DNA of 5,278 nucleotides from Clostridiales bacterium UBA8153 (GTDB taxonomy: Bacteria > Bacillota > Sulfobacillia > UBA8153), in the NCBI GenBank assembly GCA_003449495.1, contig DMHJ01000159.1:1-5278 (forward strand), read 5' to 3'. The position numbers and the translations under genes were made by a program. The notes under the pieces were generated by a model. It was not told the origin of the DNA and did not search any database. It was given only the letters and a program-made list of their open reading frames with translations. Shown here piece after piece: positions 1-5,278 of the stretch (the first letter of the stretch is position 1; every line of letters starts with the position of its first letter).

Positions 1-2556
1 CCCGCCCCCGCCCCCACCTGCCACCGCCGCCGCTTCCTTGACTACGTGGCCGCAGTGGATGCCGCGGCGGACCGCATCGGGCGTGGCCATGGCCAAAAAC
101 TGGACCCGGTCTGCACTGGTAGCACCCAACACCAGCGCACCGGAGCCCAAAGCTTCCCGTACCAGGTCGCCCAGGCGCCGCAGGCCCTCGGCGTCGGGGG
201 CCTCCACCCTGGCTACTACCACCGCCGTGTTTCCGATGGAGCGGGCCCCGGCCACCAGACCGCTCACGGTGGCGGCACGTAGCCGGTCTTGCGCTACCTC
301 CAGCTCCTTTTGAGATTCCCGTAGCTGGCGTACCAGGTCGGTCACCCGTGGGATCAGGTCATGAGACCCGGCCTTCAGAGCAGTCGCGATCTCCTCCAGC
401 CGGCCCTCGACCTCTTGGAGGTGATGCATCAGCCCGGTGCCCGTGACGGCTTCGATACGCCTTAGCCCGGCCCCGACGCTGCTCTCGTCGATGATGTGGA
501 AGAGCCCGATCTGGCCGGTGGACTGCACGTGGGTGCCTCCGCACAGCTCCGGGGTTGTCCCCCCGGTGCCCACCACCCGCACGGTAGCACCGTACTTTTC
601 ACCAAACAAAGCGATGGCGCCCTCGGCCATGGCTTGCTCCACTCCCATTACGCGCACCTGTACGGGTAGGTCGGAGAGGATATGGGCGTTGACCATCTCT
701 TCCACCCGCACCCTCTCCCCCGGGGTGAGGCCGGCAAAGTGCGTGAAGTCAAACCGCAGGCGGTCCGGGCCCACCAAGGAGCCAGCCTGGTTCACGTGGG
801 CGCCCAGCACCTGTTTGAGGGCCCAGTGACACAGGTGGGTCGCCGTATGGTTGCGCGCGATGGCGGCCTGCCGGGGCCCGTCCACCACGGCCCGCACGGT
901 TTCACCCACGGACAGCGTGCCGCTTTCTACTTGGACCCGGTGGAGGTACCGGCCCGCGGCGTGCTCCACGTCTAGCACGCGGGCCCGGCCCGCGGGCCAC
1001 TCCCAGTGCCCCGTATCGGACACCTGGCCCCCGGCCTCAGCGTAGAACGGGGTCTGGCTCAACACCGCCAAGCCCTCTTCTCCCGCTGCCAGTGCCGGGT
1101 GGCTCTCGCTTCCCGCCACCAGCGCCAGCACCCGGGCGTCCAGCTCGAGCACCTGGTAGCCCACAAACTCCGTGACAGGCAACGCTTCCAACCACGGGGC
1201 GGCCTGGTGCACGAAGCCAGCCTCGGCCTTGCGGGCGGCCCGGGCCCGCTGGCGCTGGGCCGCCATGGCCGCCTCGAAACCGTCCCGGTCCACCTGCAGC
1301 CCATGCTCGGCAGCCAGGTCCTTGGCCAGGTCAACCGGGAACCCGTAAGTGTCGTACAGCATGAACGCCGCGGCGCCATCCAAACAGGCACTGCCCTGCG
1401 CCCGGGCCCGGGTCACCAGCTCCAGGGCCACCCGCATCCCCTGATCCAAGGTCTCGAGGAAGCGCTCCTCCTCAGCGCGTATGGCCCTCACCACCAGCTC
1501 CTCCTGCCGGCGCAGTTCCGGGTAGGCATCACCCATGATCTCCGCCACCACCGGCACCAACCGGTACAAGAAAGGTCCGGTAATGCCCAGCTCGCGACCG
1601 TAGCGCAGGGCCCGTCGCAGGATGCGGCGGAGCACGTATCCCCGGCCTTCGTTGGATGGCAGCACCCCGTCGGCGATGATGAAGGTGCCGGCCCGGCTGT
1701 GGTCGGCGATGACCCGGAAGGGGAAGACCGGCCCGGGCGGTCGGTACCGCCGGCCGCTGATCTTCTCGACCATGCCCATGATGGGCAGAAACAGGTCGGT
1801 GTCGAAGTTGGTGCCGGCCCCCTGTAGCACTGAAGTGATGCGCTCCAGCCCCATGCCCGTGTCTACACTGGGCCGGGGCAAGGGAGTCATGACCCCGTCG
1901 GCACTCCGGTTGTACTGCATAAACACCAGGTTCCATATTTCCAGCCAGCGGTCGCAGTCACACTGCCCGATGGCGCAGCTATCCTCATGGCAGGCGAGGT
2001 GTTCCCCCCGGTCGATGATGATCTCGCTGCAGGGCCCGCAGGGCCCGGTCTCGCCCATGGCCCAGAAGTTGTCTTTGGCACCCAGCCTGACGATGCGCCG
2101 GGCCGGAAGCCCCGCCACCTCTTGCCAGAGCCAGTGGGCCTCGTCATCATCCCGGTAGATGGTCGCCCATAGCTGGCTGGCAGGCAAGCCATACCCTTCG
2201 GTCAGCAGTTCCCAGGCGTAGGCCATGGCCTCGGCCTTGAAGTACTGGCCGAACGAAAAGTTCCCCAACATTTCGAAGAACGTGTGGTGCCGCGCGGTGT
2301 AGCCTACGTTTTCCAGGTCGCTGTCCTTGCCACCCGCGCGCACGCACTTTTGGGAAGTTGCCGCCAGTACATACGGCCTCTTCTCCAGCCCCAGGAAGAC
2401 ATCTTTGAACTGCACCATGCCGGCGATGACAAACAGGATGGTGGGGTCATCGGCCGGCACCAGAGAGGACGAGGGGACCACGGTGTGGCCCTTCTTTTGG
2501 AAGAAGCTCAAAAACTCACTGCGGATCTGGGCGGCGGTCATTTTCTTCAACGCCAT
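1..2556 (-). CDS. alaS: alanyl-tRNA synthetase (C-terminal end cut by window)
   Basis: Cytoplasmic class II synthetase that charges tRNA-Ala with alanine and hydrolyses mischarged Ser- and Gly-tRNA-Ala. I translated the minus strand by hand: the frame is open for 852 codons from the ATG at 2556 to the window edge. Family motifs appear in order: SFFQKKGH near the N-terminus, NVGYTARHHTFFEMLGNFSFG, the catalytic GETGPCGPCSE (about residues 168-178), a cysteine-rich CDCDRWLEIWNLVF stretch, class II motif 3 GMGLER (234-239), a helical tRNA-recognition region, and the editing-domain zinc site HTATH (H570, H574) plus CGGTH (C672, H676). A probable coiled coil follows at about 730-780, then the C-Ala domain ending in a six-glycine run. 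Bacterial AlaRS is usually about 875 residues, so only some 25-30 residues should lie outside the window. All core catalytic and editing residues are present. Transcription is controlled by the alanine T-box just upstream. The start is debatable: TTG at 2550 is better spaced from the ribosome binding site than this ATG. Confidence 0.98.
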   Translation of the reverse strand, partial: MALKKMTAAQIRSEFLSFFQKKGHTVVPSSSLVPADDPTILFVIAGMVQFKDVFLGLEKRPYVLAATSQKCVRAGGKDSDLENVGYTARHHTFFEMLGNFSFGQYFKAEAMAYAWELLTEGYGLPASQLWATIYRDDDEAHWLWQEVAGLPARRIVRLGAKDNFWAMGETGPCGPCSEIIIDRGEHLACHEDSCAIGQCDCDRWLEIWNLVFMQYNRSADGVMTPLPRPSVDTGMGLERITSVLQGAGTNFDTDLFLPIMGMVEKISGRRYRPPGPVFPFRVIADHSRAGTFIIADGVLPSNEGRGYVLRRILRRALRYGRELGITGPFLYRLVPVVAEIMGDAYPELRRQEELVVRAIRAEEERFLETLDQGMRVALELVTRARAQGSACLDGAAAFMLYDTYGFPVDLAKDLAAEHGLQVDRDGFEAAMAAQRQRARAARKAEAGFVHQAAPWLEALPVTEFVGYQVLELDARVLALVAGSESHPALAAGEEGLAVLSQTPFYAEAGGQVSDTGHWEWPAGRARVLDVEHAAGRYLHRVQVESGTLSVGETVRAVVDGPRQAAIARNHTATHLCHWALKQVLGAHVNQAGSLVGPDRLRFDFTHFAGLTPGERVRVEEMVNAHILSDLPVQVRVMGVEQAMAEGAIALFGEKYGATVRVVGTGGTTPELCGGTHVQSTGQIGLFHIIDESSVGAGLRRIEAVTGTGLMHHLQEVEGRLEEIATALKAGSHDLIPRVTDLVRQLRESQKELEVAQDRLRAATVSGLVAGARSIGNTAVVVARVEAPDAEGLRRLGDLVREALGSGALVLGATSADRVQFLAMATPDAVRRGIHCGHVVKEAAAVAGGGGGG

Positions 2557-2563
2557 CACCCCC
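2555..2563 (-). promoter_or_regulatory. Shine-Dalgarno sequence of alaS, overlapping the first ATG
   Basis: The minus strand reads GGGGGTGAT at 2563-2555, eight of nine bases matching the extended Shine-Dalgarno GGAGGTGAT. It runs into the ATG at 2556, so its core is only two bases from that codon. The in-frame TTG at 2550-2548 sits eight bases after the core, the usual spacing, and would give a protein starting MKKMTAAQIR. A second ATG at 2541 is 17 bases away, too far. The site is visible in sequence; which start is used is inference. Confidence 0.6.
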
Positions 2564-2565
2564 GG

Positions 2566-2606
2566 TAAAGGCTAAAGCCCCCTCATCCTTCAGGGACGAG
2601 GGGGCC
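2566..2606 (-). terminator. conditional intrinsic terminator of the alaS T-box leader
   Basis: On the minus strand GCCCCCTCGTCC (2605-2594) pairs with GGATGAGGGGGC (2588-2577) as a 12-bp hairpin with one G-U pair and the loop CTGAA. It is followed by TTTAGCCTTT. The 5' arm shares bases 2600-2594 with the antiterminator, so only one of the two structures can form, as expected for a T-box. The T-tract is short and interrupted, so termination may be less tight than in AT-rich relatives. Confidence 0.85.
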
Positions 2607-2625
2607 TATCTCGCGGTACCACCCT
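2592..2625 (-). promoter_or_regulatory. T-box antiterminator with tRNA acceptor-end bulge
   Basis: The hallmark T-box sequence AGGGTGGTACCGCG occupies 2625-2612. The antiterminator can be drawn completely: AGGG (2625-2622) pairs with CCCT (2595-2592), the seven-base bulge TGGTACC (2621-2615) follows, and GCGAG (2614-2610) pairs with CTCGT (2600-2596) around a nine-base loop. The bulge's TGGT is complementary to an ACCA tRNA 3' end, which agrees with the A discriminator base of tRNA-Ala. Pairing with an uncharged acceptor end would stabilise this form against the overlapping terminator. Confidence 0.93.
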
Positions 2626-2717
2626 GGTTACGCCCAAGAGCGGGCGTCACTTAACGGCGCGGCAACGGGCGCCAGCCGGCCACTCTTACGCTTCCCTGGG
2701 AGCGGCAACTCCGGAAC

Positions 2718-2723
2718 GGCTTC
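2718..2723 (-). promoter_or_regulatory. T-box specifier: GAA followed by GCC (Ala)
   Basis: In T-box leaders the specifier codon directly follows a conserved GAA in the 3' side of the stem I internal loop and is followed by a purine. Here GAA (2723-2721) is followed by GCC (2720-2718) and then G. GCC would pair with the GGC anticodon of tRNA-Ala. That the downstream gene charges the same tRNA supports this reading independently. Confidence 0.88.
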
Positions 2724-2823
2724 GGCCTGGGGTCCACGGGGCCTTCCCACCGGCGGCCCCTCGCTGGGGAGGAGAGCCCGGCCTACTTCTTTCCATCATC
2801 GTCTGACTATATCGTTGTAAGTC

Positions 2824-2853
2824 ATTCTACCCCATCACCCCGGGCACGGTCAA
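2824..2853 (-). promoter_or_regulatory. sigma-A type promoter of the alaS T-box transcript
   Basis: The minus strand has TTGACC at 2853-2848 (five of six to the -35 consensus), an 18-base spacer, and TAGAAT at 2829-2824 (five of six to the -10 consensus). Transcription should begin near 2816-2818, leaving about 260 bases of leader and placing the start a few bases before stem I. The TGA within the -35 box is also the stop codon of the upstream transporter gene. Confidence 0.75.
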
Positions 2854-4148
2854 GGGCCCGCGGAACTCGCGGGTGCCTTGGGGTCTGCCGGGTAGCGGCT
2901 ACGGGCCGTCTGGAACAGCATGCGGGTGCCCACCACCCGGACCGCCGCTGCGATGATAAACACCGTGAGGAAACCCCACCGGTGGTACAGGGCTACTCCC
3001 GCCACGGGCATGAGAAAGCCGGTGAGCCCCATCAGGGTGTTGAACACCGCCACGTAATCCTCGCGTTTGCCCGCAGGACTACAGTCGAGCACAGCATTGA
3101 ATATGGTCAAGGAAAAGCCTGCTCCGGCCGCACCGCCCATGGCCATCAGAAGCACGATGGGCCAGGGTGAGTGCACCAGCCCGTAGAAGATGGGTAGTGG
3201 CACCAGCACCGCCATGGAAAGGGCCAGGGCATACCGGCTGCCGCGGGCATCGGCCAGTCCGCCCCACCACTTGAAGGTCAGCATGGAAGCTACCCCGGCG
3301 ATCACGGAAAAGGCGCCGATCCAGCTGGTGGAAAGCCGTAGAGCATTGACGAACAAAAGGGTGAACAAGGCTGCCGGTAGCTGGAGCCCGAGATGGAAGA
3401 CGAAAGCGGCCAAGGTAAACGCAGCAAACTCCGGGCCATGCAGTGTCTCACGCACCAGACCGGCCATGGCCCGCGGATGCCACCGCCGGTCCAGGCAGCG
3501 TCCCGGCACCGGCTCCCCTTCCCGTAGCCTGGTCAGGTAAGCCCAGGAGGCCATCACACAGGCAAAAGAGACCAGGAAAAGCAGGAACCAATTGAACGGA
3601 AAGGCCACCCGGTCCAGGAAGGGGCCCGCCGCCGCAGTGGCCAGAAGACTCACCAGGGCCAGCAGCATATTGCGCTCGCCGAAGACGCGGCCCCGCAAAT
3701 CGGCTGGGAACAACTCTCCCATCAGGGTGGTCCAGGCCACTCCGGCCACGGTGGCCGGAAAGTTGGCGATGGAGAACACGATCACCAGCAACACGGCCCG
3801 GCCGGGTAGATCCTGAGGCAGCAGGGCGAGCAAGGCCAGGACCAGGTAGAACAAACGGTGTGCCATGGCGTACTTGAGGGTGACCTGCAACCTGCTGGCA
3901 TAGGTGTTGACGATGACCGCCGACGGCACCTGGGAGATGGTGGCCACCATGGCCGGGATGGAAGCCAGCAGGCCCACCACGTAGTCACCGGCCCCCAGGT
4001 GGATGGCGAAAACGCCCATGAAGGGCGCGGTCAGTCCAACCATGACGGAGAAGAAGGCCCCATCGGTCAGGCTGGTCTTGGCGTTGTGCCGCATGACCGG
4101 ATCGGCTATGTAGTCGGCAACCACTAGCCACCTTCCGGGGCTCCCCAC
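2850..4148 (-). CDS. MFS transporter, 12 predicted membrane helices
   Basis: Integral inner-membrane secondary transporter of 432 residues, a normal major facilitator superfamily length. About twelve hydrophobic stretches can be picked out, in two groups of six: roughly residues 32-52, 56-78, 96-112, 118-140, 160-178, 186-205, then 242-268, 276-292, 307-325, 330-352, 370-388 and 392-410. They are separated by a charged central loop at about 206-240 (LREGEPVPGR onward). The segment PADLRGRVFGERN (148-160) and GGLADARGSR (296-305) resemble the family's conserved cytoplasmic loop motifs. Substrate cannot be assigned from sequence alone. The start is a GTG at 4148 with AAGGAAGGG six bases upstream; an in-frame TGA lies shortly before it. 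A GTG at 4124, preceded by GGAAGGTGG at similar spacing, is an equally plausible start and would remove eight residues. It sits between a peptidase and alaS on the same strand; a link to peptide or amino-acid traffic is only suggested by the neighbour. Confidence 0.9.
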   Translation of the reverse strand: MGSPGRWLVVADYIADPVMRHNAKTSLTDGAFFSVMVGLTAPFMGVFAIHLGAGDYVVGLLASIPAMVATISQVPSAVIVNTYASRLQVTLKYAMAHRLFYLVLALLALLPQDLPGRAVLLVIVFSIANFPATVAGVAWTTLMGELFPADLRGRVFGERNMLLALVSLLATAAAGPFLDRVAFPFNWFLLFLVSFACVMASWAYLTRLREGEPVPGRCLDRRWHPRAMAGLVRETLHGPEFAAFTLAAFVFHLGLQLPAALFTLLFVNALRLSTSWIGAFSVIAGVASMLTFKWWGGLADARGSRYALALSMAVLVPLPIFYGLVHSPWPIVLLMAMGGAAGAGFSLTIFNAVLDCSPAGKREDYVAVFNTLMGLTGFLMPVAGVALYHRWGFLTVFIIAAAVRVVGTRMLFQTARSRYPADPKAPASSAGP

Positions 4149-4154
4149 GTCGTT

Positions 4155-4163
4155 CCCTTCCTT
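4155..4163 (-). promoter_or_regulatory. ribosome binding site for the MFS gene's GTG start at 4148
   Basis: AAGGAAGGG (4163-4155) lies six bases before the GTG at 4148. A competing site, GGAAGGTGG (4136-4128), lies inside the reading frame before the GTG at 4124. Both have acceptable spacing, so the sequence does not settle the start. Confidence 0.5.
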
Positions 4164-4308
4164 CGCTCACGGCCCGCTTGAAGGATGCACCTAGATTACA
4201 CGGGCGCCATCTGTACCCGGCATCCTCGCCACCCATGTGCCCGGGTTCTACCCAGCTTTATCCATTACCTTCCCACGCACCGGTACATCGAACCATGCCA
4301 CCGCCCAG

Positions 4309-4336
4309 CCACCGCCGGTGGTCTCCCGCCCGGGAG
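4309..4336. repeat. two adjacent GC-rich palindromes after the peptidase gene
   Basis: CCACCGCCGGTGG (4309-4321) is a 5-bp inverted repeat around a 3-base loop. CTCCCGCCCGGGAG (4323-4336) is a 6-bp inverted repeat around two bases. They lie 33-60 bases beyond the peptidase stop codon in the transcribed direction. No T-tract follows on the minus strand, so they do not make a standard intrinsic terminator. They could stabilise an mRNA 3' end or support factor-dependent termination, or be chance in GC-rich DNA. Confidence 0.35.
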
Positions 4337-4368
4337 TCAGGGCATGCGGGGGCAGCTGCACCTCCAGG

Positions 4369-5278
4369 CTACTGCAGCCCCGCTACAGCCATGGCGACAT
4401 CAAACAGCTGCAGGGCGCCGGTGACCATGGGGGGGATGTCGGCGTGTTCGGTGGGAGCGTGGTTGTCGGCCCCGGTGGTCACGCCGATGGTCACGGCCGG
4501 GATGCCGCGGCTAAGCGGGATGTTCGCGTCGGTGCTGGAAGCCGACAGGCGCGAAGGGATGCCCAGCCTTCCCTGCACCGCAGTAACCAGACGTACCAGC
4601 TCGTGGTCCGGCGCGATAGAACCCGACGGGCGGTCGCCCACCACGACCACTTCCAGCTCCACCGGTTCGGCCGCCGCCGCCGAGGCTAGGCGACTGCGCA
4701 CTTCTTCCTCCAACCGGCGCAGGTGATCGGCATCCACCGATCTCATATCCACCTGCATGACACAATGGGCGGCGATGCTGTTAACCGAGGTACCGCCCTG
4801 GATCTTGCCCACGTTGAAGGTGGTCTTGGGGTCGAGGGGAACCGCGATGTCGCCAATGGCGGCGATCATCTTGCCCATGGCGTGAACGGCCGAGGGAGCT
4901 CCAAAGTCCCCCCACGAATGACCGCCCCGGGCCCGGGTGGTAACCTCAAGCCTGCGCGAGCCGATGCCGTAGTTGACGATCCCGCCCAGGGCCCCGTCAA
5001 CACCGATGACGTACTGCAGCCGGTCTCCCCAGGTATCCATCAAGGCGCGCATGCCCCGAAGATCCCCCAGTCCTTCCTCTCCGACGGTGCCCGCCAGCAC
5101 CAGCGGTCGCCGGGTGCGCACTCCCGTTGCCACCAGGATCCGGGCCAGCACGATGAGGGCCGCTACGGCGGCCGAGTTGTCGCGTACACCGGGGGCGTAC
5201 AGTTTATCTCCGGTTCTCCGGACCTGGATCTGGGTGAGCCCCTCAAAAACGGTGTCCAAGTGGGCGGCCAGCATCACC
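4369..5278 (-). CDS. M20-family zinc metallopeptidase / amidohydrolase (N-terminus cut by window)
   Basis: Cytoplasmic hydrolase of the M20 (ArgE/DapE/CPG2/PepT-like) family, which cleaves peptide or amide bonds with two zinc ions. The frame enters from the window edge; 302 codons are visible and roughly the first 70-100 are missing. In fragment numbering (first full codon at 5277) the expected residues are all present: zinc ligand H6 with D8 in AAHLDTVFEG, bridging ligand D33 in PGVRDNSAAVAAL, catalytic E67 and ligand E68 in GTVGEEGLGDLRG, ligand D94 in VIGVDGALGG, and ligand H273 in NHAPTEHADI. Spacings between ligands match those of carboxypeptidase G2 closely. A lid/dimerisation domain runs from about 105 to 215 and includes the conserved His of GGHSWGDFG (H120). 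No catalytic residue in the visible part is lost. The stop is TAG at 4371-4369. The exact substrate (dipeptide, tripeptide, acyl-amino acid) cannot be decided. The codons at 5277 and 5274 are probably internal, not the start. Confidence 0.93.
   Translation of the reverse strand, partial: VMLAAHLDTVFEGLTQIQVRRTGDKLYAPGVRDNSAAVAALIVLARILVATGVRTRRPLVLAGTVGEEGLGDLRGMRALMDTWGDRLQYVIGVDGALGGIVNYGIGSRRLEVTTRARGGHSWGDFGAPSAVHAMGKMIAAIGDIAVPLDPKTTFNVGKIQGGTSVNSIAAHCVMQVDMRSVDADHLRRLEEEVRSRLASAAAAEPVELEVVVVGDRPSGSIAPDHELVRLVTAVQGRLGIPSRLSASSTDANIPLSRGIPAVTIGVTTGADNHAPTEHADIPPMVTGALQLFDVAMAVAGLQ

Larger units (their letters stand above)
2566..2805 (-). promoter_or_regulatory. T-box riboswitch, alanine-specific, controlling alaS
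   Basis: This leader RNA senses the charging state of tRNA-Ala. Stem I starts near 2805 with GATGATGGAAAG; AGTA (2787-2784) forms the 5' side of the specifier loop, and GGCC (2783-2780) can pair with GGCC (2727-2724) above it. The apical part carries AGCGAG and GGTGGGAAGGCC, which resemble the family's AG bulge and distal loop. The 3' side of the specifier loop reads GAA followed by the codon GCC (2720-2718) and a purine, the standard layout, so the cognate amino acid is alanine. A linker hairpin (ACGCCC/GGGCGT, 2647-2630) lies just before the antiterminator. The gene controlled is alaS, which agrees with the specifier. Exact stem I boundaries are approximate because I could not fold or align the RNA. 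Confidence 0.93.
4149..4368 (-). other. 220-base spacer between peptidase and MFS genes
   Basis: No gene of convincing composition lies here on either strand; the open frames crossing it lack family features and run into neighbouring coding sequence. Apart from the ribosome binding site near 4160 and two GC-rich palindromes at 4309-4336, I see no tRNA, no riboswitch and no -35/-10 pair with proper spacing. Isolated -10-like words on the minus strand (TAATCT, GATAAA, TAGAAC) have no matching -35. The transporter may be read from the peptidase transcript or from a promoter I cannot recognise. Confidence 0.5.

Noticed and set aside
1..15. C-rich run at the window start as a simple-sequence repeat
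   Set aside because: On the minus strand it encodes the six-glycine run following KEAAAVAG, which corresponds to the glycine-rich stretch conserved near the C-terminus of AlaRS.
1006..1827. Long plus-strand open frame of 273 codons (and other plus-strand frames across 1-2556)
   Set aside because: It lies entirely antisense to alaS, whose translation matches the AlaRS family continuously. GC-rich coding DNA commonly leaves long open antisense frames, and this one shows no recognisable domain.
1990..2060. Repeated gggcccgc units as a possible regulatory repeat
   Set aside because: They encode the conserved GPCGPC motif of the AlaRS catalytic core; the repetition follows from the amino-acid sequence.
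2807..2812. TATAGT on the minus strand as an alternative -10 box for alaS
   Set aside because: It is five of six to consensus, but no -35-like hexamer lies 16-18 bases upstream, and starting from it would place the transcript start at about 2800, cutting into the base of stem I. TTGACC-18-TAGAAT fits better.
4282..4296. GGTTCGAT-like T-loop on the minus strand suggesting a tRNA
   Set aside because: The flanking bases do not form a 5-bp T-stem, and no acceptor, D or anticodon arms can be drawn around it.
4178..4726. Plus-strand open frame of 182 codons covering the spacer and the peptidase 3' part
   Set aside because: Most of it is antisense to the clear M20 coding sequence; the product is low-complexity and rich in Ser, Arg, Pro and Thr, with no family signature.

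Overview
The window reads as GC-rich bacterial chromosome with three protein-coding genes, all on the minus strand. Read in transcription order (high to low coordinates), they are an M20-family metallopeptidase (5' end cut by the window edge), a 12-helix major facilitator superfamily (MFS) transporter, and alanyl-tRNA synthetase alaS (last few C-terminal residues cut by the window start). The strong GC bias of third codon positions fits all three genes, and nothing suggests foreign DNA. A tRNA-sensing T-box leader in front of an aminoacyl-tRNA synthetase gene points to a Firmicute (Bacillota), probably one of the high-GC clostridial or related lineages. That placement is inference; no species can be named from the sequence.

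Region by region: 5278-4369 holds the peptidase, with its complete dinuclear zinc ligand set visible. 4368-4149 is a 220-base non-coding spacer with two adjacent GC-rich palindromes and no convincing promoter. 4148-2850 is the MFS transporter. 2853-2824 is a sigma-A type promoter whose -35 box overlaps the transporter stop codon. About 2805-2566 is a T-box riboswitch with an alanine GCC specifier codon, a drawable antiterminator and a competing terminator. 2556-1 is alaS, open across all 852 codons and intact in every core motif.

How the parts work together: the best-supported regulatory unit is promoter, T-box and alaS. Uncharged tRNA-Ala should bind the GCC specifier and the UGGU bulge, stabilise the antiterminator and allow alaS transcription; charged tRNA-Ala should leave the terminator to form. 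The peptidase and transporter lie upstream and may share a transcript, but the 220-base gap leaves this open and their substrates cannot be read from the sequence. I found no mobile element, CRISPR array, tRNA or rRNA gene, and no evidence of an undescribed system. The most interesting points are the T-box leader, the question of the alaS start codon, and the tight packing of the alaS promoter against the transporter gene.
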